Origin: Chloranthus sessilifolius
Taxonomy: Eukaryota; Streptophyta; Magnoliopsida; Chloranthales; Chloranthaceae
NCBI GenBank assembly: GCA_021018995.1
Contig: CM037590.1
Span: 82,554,097-82,618,096, forward strand
Direction: 5' to 3'
DNA: 64,000 bases
This document shows positions 47,640-59,893 of this stretch, one piece after another; the first letter of the stretch is position 1, and the number at the start of each line of letters is the position of its first letter. The translations under genes were made by a program, and so were the position numbers. The notes under the pieces were generated by a model that saw nothing but the letters and a program-made list of their open reading frames with translations, was not told the DNA's origin and ran no database searches.

Positions 47640-49030
47640 ATCAGCAAAACCTTAGAGAGAAACCGACAATCTCCCACTCCCTGGTAGCCCAAAGTGAAGT
47701 CCAACCGACTGTCGAGAAAGTGACCCCCATATCCAAGGAGTCAGAGCAGTTAGACAAAATACAAAAGCAGTTGTTGAAAATGGGTGGTGTTGAAATCCAC
47801 GCCACGGACTTCACAGATTTATGTTTGTTCGCTGAGGTCCCCTTGCCTCCCAAATTTAAAATGTCAGCTTTTGATAAGTACAACGGCACCAACAATCCTA
47901 TTGCACACCTGAAGTTCTATTGTGGGGACATGTGCCAGTCAGACTTTTTTAAAAGACCTTTTTAGTAGTCTCTCATCCCCTCCATACTGGCACATGTCCC
48001 CAAAATAGAACTTTAGGTGTGCAATAGGATTGTTGGTGCCATTGTACTTGCCAAAAGATGGCATTTTAAATTTGGAAGGCAAGGGGACCTCAGGGAATAA
48101 ACATAAATCTGTGAAGTCCGTGGCGTGGAAGTCAGACTTGGCCTGTCTGAGGTTCGAATGAGACCTTCAATGACTATTTGGGGTGATGGAGAGCACTAGC
48201 AGCTCAGGTCAGAAATAGGAAACTTGACGATGAACATATTGAAATGATCTCTAAAAATACTCTACCAGTGATCTCAGACTTTTTGGTGTACCAGCAACAG
48301 TCCAGGTTTATTGATCTGGTGATGCATGCCAATCACTGTGAAGATGCCATTAGGGGGGGTCGCTGAACAAAAATATACTAAGTGGAGCCAGTGGGGTTAG
48401 AAGGTTTTCGAAATAAAGGAATGAGAAGAGAACAGGGGCCGATATCCAGAACATTGCAAATACCAAGTCCAATAATAATATAACCTCATTCCAATTCTAA
48501 GCAACCAGTCAGCCCTAGTCAGAACTGAATAGATGCAGAGAGTAGGGAACGATCAAGGAATAAAGATGACTCCAGAGCAAAGGAGAGCTTGTTACGACCG
48601 TGTGTTTACGCCCCTAGGGCAATCACTAAGTGTACTTTTACCTTTATTAATAGAAAAGGGATTAGTTACTATTCGTCAACTGCAACCTCCTCCTCACCTG
48701 ATCCCAAAAAATTATGACCCTAATACTCACTGTAATTTTTATCAGAGTTCGGGGCACCCGACTGATCGCTGCTTCCCATTGAAGCACACAATCCAAGATT
48801 TGATCGATGCTAGAAAAATCATTCCACCAGTACCTTCTCAAGCAAATCAGCACACAAATATTCATCAAGTGCCATTACCCCCACATTCTATTGGAGGAGC
48901 AGGTTCTAGACCCACCATCAGAATGATAGAATGTGAGGAGGAGTTCGAGTTTGACCCATCAGACTACATCAATGATCGGGAGAGCTGTGCAACACCATTG
49001 CGAGAAACGGTGAAGAAAGGAATATTGGGG
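47640..49030 (+). pseudogene. gag: E5 gag
   Basis: Frame 47720-47965 ends in MSAFDKYNGTNNPIAHLKFY, the gag entry motif also seen in E2 (FTKYNGTGNSNHH). After the inverted duplication, about 48160-48360 again resembles capsid (SVRFVFVFLC-like words are absent, but DDEHIEMISKNTLPVISDFL fits). The zinc-knuckle-like HCNFYQSSGHPTDRCFPLKH (about 48730-48790) is clear. The Pro-rich spacer lies at 49030-49550. Confidence 0.8.
47796..48129. repeat. Inverted duplication of gag sequence, 144-nt arms
   Basis: Arm 1 is 47796-47939 (TCCACGCCACGG to TGCCAGT), arm 2 is 47986-48129 (ACTGGCACATGTCCC to CCGTGGCGTGGA), with a 46-nt loop. The arms differ at only about ten to fifteen sites by eye. A transcript across it would fold into a long hairpin with gag sequence in its stem. 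Confidence 0.92.
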
Positions 49031-49559
49031 TGATTGAACCACTGAATTTGTCAGATTATTTTCCTAGCCCAACACTGCGAGTTAAGCCCTTAGATCTTAG
49101 GGTTTATTTTCTATCACCCATTCCTGTCAATTATGTGCATATAAATACGTATCAACCATACACCACCACTCCCGTCTATTACGCGATAACCAATCATACC
49201 CCTAATCCCCCGCCAGCACCTATCAGCTACCAATGGCCTACCCTTATCCCTTTTCCCTCAGCACCACCACTCACAAGCTTCACCAACCCCATCTGGCCTA
49301 ATTTTACCACCCAACCAGCTATCATCGAAGTAAACCAAGTGTTACCCACACCTCCAGAGCCCGCAATGCAAGAGCATTCGATACTAGTAGCCATACCATT
49401 TTAGATTATGGGACCAACCTATAACCCACATAAGGTCCCTCTGAGTTATGAGCAAACAGATATTAACATTGGCAGTAATAGAGAGGGGGCAGTGGACTTT
49501 GTGACCAACAGCACCAGCAGCAGCATAGGCCCAACCAGAGGGAAAGAAGGATAGTGTCA

Positions 49560-50110
49560 TGAATCCTTTTGAGAAGATGAGTCGAGAACATATACTGGAG
49601 ACTCAGTTGAGAAGAATGCCTGCCCATATTACTGTGTGGGATCTGTTGATAACGTCCCCACTCCATTTCCAAGCATTAATGGAGGTGTTAAAGAATGCGC
49701 ATGTCTCACTTCAAGTTAGCCCAGATGAAATCGGGCAAATAATCGGTCAAGTGATGGCTCCAAATGCCATTTCATTTTCTGATGTCGATTTACCTGAGGA
49801 AGGAGGTAGTCACTCAAAATCTCTAAATATAATTATTGACTCTGGGAATATGGTAATTCCCTTGGTTCTAATCGATAACGGGTTTACGTTGAATATATGC
49901 CCACTGAGATCCACCTTAAAGATCGGGGTAGATCCATGCATGTTGAAGCCCACGAGAACTAGTGTTCGAGGTTTTGATAATACCAAGAGAGAGATAATGG
50001 GAGAAGTTGACCATGAGCTATTGATTGGGCCAATGACCTTCTCCATATTGTTTCAGGTAATGGACATTAAATCCTCATATAATCTATTATTGGGGCGCCC
50101 ATGGTAATAT
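49560..50110 (+). pseudogene. pol: E5 protease
   Basis: The frame 49559-50107 (182 codons) holds NPFEKMSREHILETQLRRMP, the Tat pre-protease segment (equivalent to GQEYDLL in E2), then VDLPEEGG and the retropepsin with IPLVLIDNGFTLNICPLRST (about 49853-49915) and YNLLLGRPW (about 50080-50105). The NICPL motif matches E1 and E2. Confidence 0.85.
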
Positions 50111-51240
50111 GAAGTTGGAGCGATCCCCTCCACGTTGCACCAAAATCTCAAGTTTGCGTTCGGACATAAGATTATCACCATCATTGGTGAAGGGCACAGT
50201 GAGAAAGAAAAGGCCACCAACAGCATTGAAAAGTCTAATGTGTTGGATGTGCTGCACACTGCGGAGGACATCGACCTCCACAGTTTCGAGTATGAAGTAT
50301 CGGCAGTACTCCCGGAGCCCATCGAGGGCATCATTCTAAGGACCAGTGGTGGAATGGTAGCAATAGTGGCCATGCTCCAAAAGTGGGGCTATAAAAAAGG
50401 AAGGGGACTTGGGCCCAGACTGCAAGGTAGGAAGGAACCTGTCACGACTAAGGGGGCCAGAAAGTCACGTTTGGGATAGGTTACAAGCCCACGAAAGAAG
50501 TGTGAGAGGCTAAGGAGAAAGCCCTCCCAACGACAGCTATAAAAGCTAGGGGATCCACCTAGAGGAGAAACCCCGTCCTTGACCACATATCAGAAGTTCA
50601 TTTGTGAGTGTCAGGATTGTGAAGATTAACAAGAATAGGGTAACTCAATTGACTCCACATAAGCCCACAGCACCGATACACCCCACCAATCCCCACATCA
50701 CCATTCCCAGCCTTGAGATAGACTTGGCCGCGCTATCCCTCTTTGAGAAATGACAGCCTGTGCCTGAACAAACCCTCTCATGGTGAATCACCATAAAACT
50801 GTGTTAATGTTTGAGGATATCATTTCAAATGAAATGGGGATCAACATGATGGAGGCTAACTTCAAAGAGCTGTATCATTCAGCACCCTCCATCCAAATAG
50901 GTAAAGGAGCGGCCTCTCAGGTACACAACTGGGCATCTTTGCTCCAAACCTTGGAAGCAGGGAGTGACCTAAATTTTAGCACCCATTTTCCAAAAAAAAA
51001 AAACCTATAAAAAGTGAGATAAGCCCTTGGCAAGCGATACCTTGTATATACACAGACTCGCGCTGGCAAGGGTCCGTCTCCGAAGAAAATGAAAATCCCA
51101 AAAACATTGGAAAAATATAAAGTCCAAAAATATTGTCATTTAAAATTCCAAATAAAATCCCATAAAAAGATGTCTTAATTGAAATACCCGTCACACATAA
51201 AATTGACCCCTTCCCTATAGAAATACAAGAAGAGGTAGGT
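50111..51240 (+). pseudogene. E5 G-patch and pro-RT linker
   Basis: GGMVAIVAMLQKWGYKKGRG followed by LGPRLQG (about 50347-50430) is a G-patch. The remainder of the linker has no CPW/CxxC motif, unlike E1/E2. A poly-A stretch occurs near 50990-51005. Confidence 0.72.
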
Positions 51241-52800
51241 GTTATGAGTCTGGACGAGGATATCTCTTTGGAGGAGCTCCCAAATGAGCTCCTTGACCGA
51301 TTTGCCAAATTTGAGCATGGCCCTACCCCCATTGTCGAGGAAACTGAGGACGTTAATCTAAGGACTGAGAAGATTCCCCGAATTACCAAAATTGGAACAT
51401 CGCTGTCTCCCGAAGAAATAAAAAGCATGGTTGACTTCCTTCAGTCATACCAATCATTTTTGCCTGATCATACGAGGACATGCCTGGTCTAGACACCGAT
51501 TTGGTCGAGCATGAGTTGTCTCTCTACCCTGATATAAAGCCAGTTAAGCAAAAGCTGAGACATCTTTGACCCGAGTGGATGTTGAAATCAAAGACGAGGT
51601 CATCAAGCAGTATGACACGGGGTTTCTCATGGTGTCCAAATACCCGTAGTGGCTAACCAATATCATGCCTATACCAAAGAAGGATGGAAAGGTCTGCATG
51701 TGTATCGATTTTCATAATTTGAACAGGGTGAGCCCGAAGGACAATTTCCCATTACCGCACATCGACATCTTGGTCGATAATAATGCTAAGCACGGGATGC
51801 TTTGTTTTATGGAAAGATTCTCAGGATAGAATCAGATTAGGATGGCAGAGGCAGATCAAGAGAAGACTGCATTCATCACTCCTTGGGGAACCTTTTGCGA
51901 CAGAGTCATGCCATTTTGGCTGACGAATGTTGCCGTAACATACCAGAGAGCTATGACCGCACTGTTTCATGACATGATGCATCGAGAAATTGAAGTATAT
52001 GTCGATGATATGATAGCCAAGTCACCAGAGCGAAGCGATCATCTGGAAAACCTTTAGAAGCTGTTCGAGAGGTTGAGAAAGTATCGATTATGTCTGAATC
52101 CACAGAAGTGTGCATTCGGTGCTATGTTCGAAAAACTGTTAAGATTCATCGTCAGCAGGAGAGGGATAGAGGTCGACCTAGTCAAAGTCAAAGCTATCAC
52201 AGAAATGCCACCACCATCTACCGAGAAAGAAGTTAGAGGGTTCTTGAGTAGAATACAATATATCAGTTGGTTCATTACACAACTAACTCGATTCATTACA
52301 CAGCTAACTCTAATCTGCACGTCGATCTTTAAGCTACTTCAGAAGAACTTACCCATTGAATGGAATGACGATTTTCAGGCAACATTCGATAAAATCAAAA
52401 GCTACGTCTTTAATCCACCTGTGTTGGTACCACCCAAGCCAGGGAGACCACTCTAAATGTATGTCTCCACGACGGAAGTCTTGATAGGATGTGTCTTAGG
52501 GCAGCACGATAAGATGGGAAGAAGGGAACATGCCATCTACTATCTGAGCAAGAAATTTACTGATTATGAGACGCGCTATTCTCATCTGGAGAAAGCATGC
52601 CTGGCTCTTGTTTGGGCTACTCAAAGGCTCCGCCATTACTTGCTATCTCAAGCCGTTCTACTTTTGGCCCGGATGGACCCTTTAAAATACCTATTTGAGA
52701 AGTCGACTCTCACTGGGTGGACTGTTCGATGGCAGCTTTTATTGTCTGAGTTTGACATCACGTACGTTACTCAAAAGTCAATTAAGGGGCGCCGATCATC
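51241..52800 (+). pseudogene. pol: E5 RT and first RNase H
   Basis: IGTSLSPEEIKSMVDFLQSY (about 51390-51450) opens RT, then IPKKDGKVCMCIDFHNLNR-type residues (about 51670-51730), QIRMAEADQEKTAFITPWGT (51835-51890) and the catalytic VYVDDMIAKS (about 51990-52025). RNase H 1 runs from about 52450, with YVSTTEVLIGCVLGQHDKMG (52457-52520), YLSKKFTDYE and CLALVWATQRLRHY. Several breaks. Confidence 0.9.
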
Positions 52801-52879
52801 TTGCCGATAATCCTTTGCCAGATTATGAACCTTTGAGAACTGAGTTTCCTGATGAGGACATCCTACTCATGACGAAAGA

Positions 52880-53290
52880 CGATACAGAAGAAGCAAAAGA
52901 ATCATGGGTAATGCACTTTGACAGGGCAGCAAATGCCGAGGGTCAGGGAGTTGGTGCCATTCTGATTTTGTCGAAAGAATCCCATGTACCAGTCTCTATC
53001 AAGCTCAACTTCCCTTGCACTTATAACATGGCTGAGTATGAAGCTTGTGCCGCTGGCCTGCAGGCGGCTCTCGATCTAAACATAACTCGCCTCCATGTTT
53101 TTGGCAATTCACAGTTAATCATATGTCAGACGAATGGAGATTGGAAAATAAAAGACAAGAAACTAATCCCTTACCATGAGCACCTCGAGGAGTTGATAGT
53201 TTGTTTTGAAGATGTGACCTTCTCATATGTCCCCTGAATAAGGAATCGCTTTGTCGATGCACTAGCCACTTTGGCATCAATGATAGAAAT
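52880..53290 (+). pseudogene. pol: E5 second (Tat-type) RNase H
   Basis: ESWVMHFDRAANAEGQGVGA (about 52900-52955), NMAEYEACAAGLQAAL (about 53026-53075), VFGNSQLIICQTNGDWKIKD (about 53095-53155). This second RNase H confirms Tat affiliation. Confidence 0.85.
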
Positions 53291-53389
53291 CCTGTATGGT
53301 GCTAAGATGAAGCTGATCATGATCGAGCAAAGGAATGAGCCGGCCTTCTACCTCCAAATTGAGGAACCTACAAAGCCTGATGATGAGCC

Positions 53390-54640
53390 ACCTTGATTCT
53401 CAGATATCAAGAATTTCCTCGAGACACTAACTTTCCTTGAGGGTATGTCCAAGACGAACCAATGAACCATTCAATGTCTAGCAGTAGGCTACGTCATTTG
53501 CGGGGAATGCCTTTACAAGGGATCCTATAATAACATTTTACTCAGGTGCCTTACAGAAAGTGAAGCGATCAATATCATGAAGGAGATCCACGAGAGAGTA
53601 TGCGAAGCCCACGTCAGCGGTCACATGCTTGCTAAGAATGTTTTACGATAGTGATACTTTTGGGCCACTATGGAATCAGATTGCTACAAACATGTTTAGA
53701 AATGCTACAAGAGTCAGGAAAACTCTAGTCTAATATACGCTCCTGCCATCGATCTTCACTCATAACCACTCCTTGGTCAATTGCTACCTAGGGCCTTGAC
53801 GTCGTCAGAATGATTAATCCAAAAGCATCAAATGGACATCAGTTCATCCTTGTTGCCATTGAATATTTCACCAAGTGGGTAGAAGCAACATCATATGCCA
53901 ACATCACGGCTAGCCACATCGAGAAGTTTCTCAAGAGTAGCATTGTGTACTGATTTGGAGTACTCAAGGATATCATCACAGACAATAATACAAAGTTTGC
54001 GAATAAGCACATCCGAGCCTTCTATGAGCAATACAAGATCAGGCACCATCGCTCGTCACCTTATCAGCCTCAAACTAATGGACCCGTGGAAGCTGCAAAT
54101 AAGACAATCATTCGCATCCTAGAGAAGATGGTTGTCACCTATCGAGATTGGAGTGAAATGCAGCCATTTTCTTTATGGGCCTACAGAATGTCGATCCTAC
54201 TGCTACAGGGGTAACACTATTCTCCCTATGTATGGAACCGAGGCCATCCTACTGGTAGAGGTTGAAGTACTCTCGCCCTGAATCCTCATGGAATTAGGCT
54301 TACCCGAGGCAGAGAGGGAGAGATCTCACTTTGAATAATTAAACTTATTGGAAGAGAAGAGACTCCTAGCCTTGTGTCATACTCAAGTTTACCAGGGGCG
54401 AATCACACGCGCTTACAATAAACGTGTCCACGGTGGAGATCTAAAGGTAGGAGACACTATACTGAAGAAGATCTTACCATCCCTCTAAGCCGATCCGAGA
54501 GAAAAGTTCAAGCTGAACTAGGAAGGACCTTACGTCATTCGAGAAATGCTATCGGGATACGCCATCCACCTTGCCACCATGGACGAAGATCATCTTCCTG
54601 AGCCAATCAATGCTGGATACGTCCGATGATTCTACGCTTA
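53390..54640 (+). pseudogene. pol: E5 integrase
   Basis: Zinc-binding part about 53560-53715 (HVSGHMLAKN, CYKSQ). Core: PWSIAT.GLDVVRMINPKAS (about 53772-53830), FTKWVEATSYANIT (about 53868-53910), and HRSSPYQPQTNGPVEAANKT-like residues about 54050-54110. The GPY-like end is NxEGPYVIREMLSGYAI (about 54515-54565). The last conserved word, MDEDHLPEPINA (about 54580-54615), is typical of Tat pol ends. Confidence 0.82.
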
Positions 54641-54829
54641 GTCTATCGCGATAAGGTAAGTATTGGTGAAACAGATACGTGACTACTTAAGAACCACCCA
54701 AAAGAGGCCATCATTTAAAGTACAGTAGCCCAAAAAAAAAGGATCCCTAAAAATGATGATAACCTTTGCTACCGCATTTGAGCCAAGGCCTAAAGGCTTC
54801 GTATCGAAGATAGATCGTAGACTTGGAGT
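54641..54829 (+). other. E5 residual 3' sequence before Tekay
   Basis: After pol comes a donor-like GATAAGGTAAGTATTGG near 54652 and about 180 bp with no feature. Confidence 0.5.
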
Positions 54830-56872
54830 TGTGAAACCCCTTATTGTGAATGAGGGCTTAGGATCAAGAGATCTAACCGATTATAAAGGTAAGCTTCATT
54901 ATTTTTGTGAAATTCTAGCTGTCATACTAGGAATTTGACTTACTATGTGTGAAAAATGAGAAAGAAAGGAGAATAAATGTTGAAGAGGATGAGTTCTAGA
55001 AGTTGGAACTCGACCTGTTCTGAAATTGGCAAAACCGATAGAATGGAATTAGTGGTCGTTCGATCGATTTTGCCAAAGAAGAAAGAACTATAGTGCTGTG
55101 TTTCTGAGGAAACCGATCAAACAAAATTATTTCGTTCGATCAATTTTTAGAAATTGTTCAAATGATTTAAAACCGTTTGATCAATTTGGCAAATCGTTCA
55201 AACGGAATTAGTGATTGTTCGATCGGTTTTGCAAATGGATGAAAGTAGATAATGATGGGTTCTAAGGAAACCGATCGAACGAAATTAATTTGTTTGATTG
55301 AATTTGGAAAATTGTTCGAACGATTTAGAATCGTTTGATCGATTTGGCAAACCGTTCGATCGATTTAAAATCATTCAATCAATTTGAGCTGATTTAGGCT
55401 TTTGTTGGGTTTTTACTTTATGAACAGTAATTAGGCTTCCACACTCAATGCTTTACACCATTTATGATATGTTGCATGTGTTTTGGCCATGCCTAGGTTG
55501 AGCCGGACCTTGGGTGGTTAAGGCTAGCTCGGATTGACGAATCCTTAGAATAATTTCAAGTGAGGTAGGGAATACTTTGAACATATACACTTGATTACGA
55601 AAGCATGTATGTAGTGACGTGAATAAGTATGTGCATGTGTTGACAACATAGTGATGTGCTTGTGTTTTAAAATGTTGAGTTAAGTAAGTGAATTTAAGAT
55701 ATGTATGTGTGTGTACACTAAATGAGAAACCAGTAAGCATATGAGATGTGACATCCCAGGGATGCATATGTGATGTGAGCATCTAGTGATGCATGTGAGC
55801 ATGTGACATCCCAGGGATGTGTAATCAATTTGAATATCCAAGTGATGTGATCTATGTGGAAGAGACTTGAACAAGCTTTGAATTATTATATTTAGCATAA
55901 TTTTATGGTGAATAACTATATGTATTTTGCACAAATGATTTGAGGTTTAGAGAATACCCCACCGACGCGACGGTATAACCGCATCTGACTTGGTGGGATA
56001 TCCGTGACCGGTACGACGGGATATTCGTACACCAGTTTGACATCCCAGGGATATATGTGAGTTATGTACCTCGTCGCATATGTGAAAGGGACTTGGGTTA
56101 TGTTACATAAAAAATAGTCTGATTGGACGACGATGGAGGGTATTCCATCGGGGTTCGATGCTATATTGCTCGGGGGTTATTTAAGTTACTTGATTTAAGT
56201 CATAGGACCAGCCTTTTTGTGTTATGTGAAGAAGTTGAGAAAAAGATAACATATGTAGTGTAACAAATGCATTTAGTTCATACTTCCAATAACTTAAATT
56301 GTTTTCTAATGATAGATCATGCTTTAATTATATCATGAAATGTATGTGAGTAAGATAGCTTTACATGTTCAGATATTTTTTCCTGTTGAGCTAGGATGTA
56401 GCTCACCCTTTTTCACTATACGTCATAGGTTCTAAGATAGTGGCTGCTTCTGGAGACGTTGATCCAGAGGATACTAATTACGTTTCCTTGAGGAGTTCTT
56501 TTAGAAGACCCTCTGCGTACTTTGATTATTTTGTGAGAGTGATTGTACGGCTTGATATGTCCAGCCTTATTTTTGATATAATGTAATTATGTGAGATATT
56601 CTTTTGGCGAACCATCGGAGGTGACCTTTGTTTTGTCATCGATGGTTCGGGTTGGTTCTTTTGCTCATGCAGTGGCATGGGATTAGAACTATCTTTTGGG
56701 CCTCATGTTATGACATACTTTTACTTAGAACTAGAGTTTTAGTTTAATTGTTTATGCTTTACTTCTGCTTTTGTGTGGATATACCAAGTGTTTCGTACAA
56801 GTATATGGGGCATTGCCTCGAGGGTCGTGCCAATGGCAAGAGTTTCAGGGGGCCAAAATTTGGGTTGCGTTA
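54830..56872 (+). repeat. Tekay 5' LTR (start probable)
   Basis: Starts TGTGAAACCCC and ends just before the primer site near GGGTTGCGTTAG. It contains a 159-bp tandem duplication (about 55027-55345), three CATCCCAGGGAT words (55752, 55807, 56041), and the GGTGGGATATCCGTGACCGG stretch (about 55991) typical of Del/Tekay LTRs. The exact start is a judgement. Confidence 0.72.
55027..55390 (+). repeat. 159-bp tandem duplication rich in GATCGAAC
   Basis: TTGGCAAA-R-CCGATAG/TCGTTC recurs at 55026, 55184 and 55343, spacings 158 and 159. Within each unit GTTCGATCGATTTTG and CCGATCGAACGAAATT words alternate. Unit 3 is only partly present. Confidence 0.85.
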
Positions 56873-56874
56873 GT

Positions 56875-56889
56875 TGGTATCAGAGTCAT
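56875..56889 (+). promoter_or_regulatory. Primer-binding site, initiator-Met tRNA
   Basis: TGGTATCAGAGTCAT matches the complement of plant initiator-Met tRNA (TGGTATCAGAGC...), the usual primer of chromoviruses. It lies 2 nt after the LTR. Confidence 0.9.
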
Positions 56890-56976
56890 TTCTTTAGATT
56901 TTCTGACAAGTTTATATTTTTATCAGAGTATAGGACCTTCTGCTAATGAAATTATAGTTTCATGTTGCAGAGTGTT

Positions 56977-58130
56977 ATGTCTTCTAGAGGGAGGGGTCGG
57001 CCGAGAGTCGGCTATGGTAGAAACTTACGGAGCGGAGACGATTTTGTCTTAGCTTCAAATAGAGTGTTGTTGGGGAATAGCGATGCCTCGAGAGGCAATA
57101 GTCAAGGAAATAGAAACCAAGAAGGGAATCAGGAGAGAGATCAAGAAAGGGTTCATAAAAGAAATGGAGAAAGAGAAGAGCGTCAGAGAATGATGGACAC
57201 TATGGAAATCATGACAAATGCCATGGCTCAGCAAGCGGTGTCTTTGGCAACTCATAATGCCAATGATCAACATCAGACACCACCTACTCCTCCAGTGGGT
57301 ACTACGCAACCATTACCCTCTGCGTTTACGAAGTTTCGGAGGATGTGTCCTCCAAATTTTTCAGGGCACGCAGAGCCAATGAACATAGAGAATTGACTAA
57401 GTGAGATGGAGAAGGTATTCAGTGTGCTTACGTGAACTGAAGATGAAAGTATTCGCTGGGCAGCATATATGTTCGATTGGGAGGCAGGTCCATGGTGGAA
57501 GTCTGTGTCAAGGACTAGAGCTCAAGAAACCCCAGGATTGCCATGGACCCGGGATGAATTTGTGATCAAATTCAACAAACAATATTTCCCTGAAGCTGTG
57601 CATAATCATATGGAAGTAAAGTTTCTTCAACTTGAGCAGGGAAAGATGTCAGTAAAGGAATATGGGGTAGAGTTCATGAGGCTCGCTCGCTTTGCTCCTG
57701 ATTATGTGATTACAGATTTGATGAAAGCCAAGAGGCTTCAACGTGGCTTGAGGCCGGATATCAGGGGAAGAGTGGCGGCCTTTGAGTTGAAGACCTATGG
57801 GGAGGTTATGAGCAAGGCTCTAGTGATCAAGGAAGATAACGAGGATCGATATCAGAGAAGAGACCAATAGTGAAGGGGGAGGATGGAGCAGAGTAAAGTG
57901 GAAAACTATGAGTCGGTGAATAAAAAGCTGTGATTCGTAGCACCCATTCAGAGATATCAGTTTCAGACTGATTTTGTTAGATCGACGCAGACAAATTATC
58001 CTAGATTACCTATGATTGTGTCTGGGAAGCCGATCAGATATGAGAACCCTGCTACCACCACCGGAGTATCAGTTACCCAGGGTCTACCCATTCATTTATC
58101 ACTTCGCGGTTTGCTAAGAGAGTAAAGATT
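56977..58130 (+). pseudogene. gag: Tekay gag
   Basis: The start is MSSRGRGRPRVGYGRNLRSG at about 56977, a basic RG-rich N-terminus usual in Tekay. A Gln/Asn/Arg-rich stretch follows (57090-57200), then PSAFTKFRRMCPPNFSGHAE (57320-57378), the entry to capsid. The capsid core is in 57469-57870: WWKSVSRTRAQ, KFNKQYFPEAVHNHMEVKFL and EYGVEFMRLARFAPDYV. The region continues in more decayed form to about 58080. Confidence 0.9.
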
Positions 58131-58340
58131 GTCCCAGAGACATTGGATTTTCTCTTGGTTGTATCTATTCCGACTAAGGAATTGATCGATACGGACTTGG
58201 TTTATAGGTGGGTGATAGTAGCCATCAGAGATAGGGACGTCTATGAATTGGCAGCAGAATTAGTCTTATTGGATATGCAAGGATTCGACGTAATCCTTGG
58301 CATGGACTAGTTGTCGGCTCAGCGTGAAATGGCCGATTGT
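58080..58340 (+). pseudogene. pol: Tekay protease
   Basis: LDFLLVVSIPTKELIDTDLV about 58145-58205 and LVLLDMQGFDVILGMD about 58263-58310. The DVILGMD end is the flap-end motif typical of chromovirus proteases. Confidence 0.75.
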
Positions 58341-59300
58341 AGGAACAAGGTTGTTATCTTTAGACTGAATACGAGGAGATCGTTCTGATTCTTAGGGATG
58401 AGAGCAAAGTTTGTGCCACTTATTTCTGTAGTTAGAGCTGAGCGCTTGATCAGGAAGGGATGTAGTAGTTACTTAGCATTTTTTAAGGAAAACAAGGAAG
58501 GGAAGAACGTCATTTCTGAGATTACAGTTGCGCATGAGTTTGTAGATGTCTTTCTGAAAGAATTGCCAGGGTTACCTCCTGATAGAGAGGTGGAGTTCGC
58601 TATTGACTTAGCACCTAGAATAGAGCCTGTTTTCAAAGCACCATATGAATGGCTCCTGCTGAGTTGAAGGAGTTGTAAGAGCAGTTGCAAGAGCTCTTAG
58701 ATAAGGGGTTTGTAAGACCTAGTGTGTCTCCTTGGAGAGCACCGGTCTTGTTTGTAAAGAAGAAAGATGGGTCGATGAGACTATACATCGACTACCATAA
58801 GCTAAATAAACTGACCATAAAGAATCAATATCCCTTGCCTAAAATTGATAATTTATTTGATCAGCTGCATGGAGTAAGATATTTCTCCAAGATCAATATG
58901 AGATCTGAATAGCATCAACTAAGAGTTAAGGCAGAGGACATCCAGAAGACGACATTTAGGATGTGGTACGGACATTATGAGTTTTTGGAGATACCGTTTG
59001 GGTTGACGAATGCACTAACATTGTTTATGGATTTGATAAATCGGGTATTTAAGCCACACCCGGACACTTGCGTCGTAGTATTCGTTGACGACATTCTAAT
59101 ATATTCAAAGTCGAAGGAGCATGAAGAGTATTTGAGAATCGCTCTACAAACTTTTCGTGAACACCAATTATATGCCAAGCTCAGTAAGTGCTAGTTTTGG
59201 TTACAGAAAGTCGGCTTTTTGGGCTATGTCGTCTCAAAGGAAGGTGCCACAATGGATCCGGCTAAGATCGAGGCAGTTGTGCAATGAGAATAACCAAATA
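58341..59300 (+). pseudogene. pol: Tekay RT
   Basis: After the linker, FVDVFLKELPGLPPDREVEF (about 58543-58600), [20 protein letters not shown] (about 58728-58790), [20 protein letters not shown] (about 58786-58845), and the catalytic [20 protein letters not shown] (about 59072-59130). NPLD-type [20 protein letters not shown] precedes it. This is the standard chromovirus RT layout. Confidence 0.92.
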
Positions 59301-59893
59301 CGGTAACAGATATCCGTAGTTTCCTTGGTCTAGCTGGGTACTATGGACGTTTTGTGGAAGGATTTTTAAAAATTTTAGGACCGCTTATGAGACTCACAAG
59401 GAAGGATGCGAGAATTGAGTGGACTGAAGCTGTGAGAAGAGTTTCCAAGAACTCAAGAAGAGACTCACTTCAGCTCCAGTGCTAGCAATTCCTTCAGGCA
59501 GTGGAGGGTTTACAGTATATAATAATGCTTCTCATAATGGTTTAGGCTGTGTGCTCAACCAACACAAGAAAGTGATTACTTATGGGTCGAGGCAGCTGAA
59601 ACATCACGAGAAGAACTACTCGATGCATGACGTAGAACTAGCAGCGGTCATATTTGCATTGAAAATATGGAGACATTATTTATATGGTGAGACCTTTGGG
59701 ATATTCACCGACTAAAAGAGCCTCAGGTACCTATTTACACAGAAGGAATTAAATATGAGGCAGTGAAGGTGGATAGAGTTTCTCAAGGATTATGACTACT
59801 CCATACAATATCACCTAGGCAAGGCTAATGTTGTAGCAGATGCCTTGAGTCGTAAGAGTTTGGCTCAGTTAGCTAGTCTTGTCATGGGGATAC
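59301..59893 (+). pseudogene. pol: Tekay RNase H
   Basis: LGLAGYYGRFVEGF (about 59323-59370) leads to RNase [21 protein letters not shown] (59510-59570), [20 protein letters not shown] (about 59590-59645), and [12 protein letters not shown] (about 59838-59875). It is cut at 59893 by E7. Confidence 0.92.

Larger units (their letters stand above)
47589..54829 (+). mobile_element. E5: second Tat-lineage family, gag-pol fragment
   Basis: Order: gag, protease, G-patch, RT, RNase H, second RNase H, integrase, with no LTR of its own in the window. The wording differs from E1/E2 (for example MSAFDKYNGTNNPIAHLKFY) although the protease stretch NICPL, the G-patch and the dual RNase H are shared, so it is another Tat family. 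The left border meets the Athila LTR and the right border meets the Tekay LTR. Old, with many breaks. Confidence 0.88.
54830..59893 (+). mobile_element. E6: Tekay/Del chromovirus, 5' LTR to RNase H
   Basis: A 2.04-kb LTR is followed by an initiator-Met primer site, gag, protease, RT and RNase H. The integrase with its expected chromodomain lies beyond the E7 insertion. The 5' flank GATAC (59889-59893) adjoins E7. About eight or more breaks. Age is not measurable without the 3' LTR. Confidence 0.9.
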
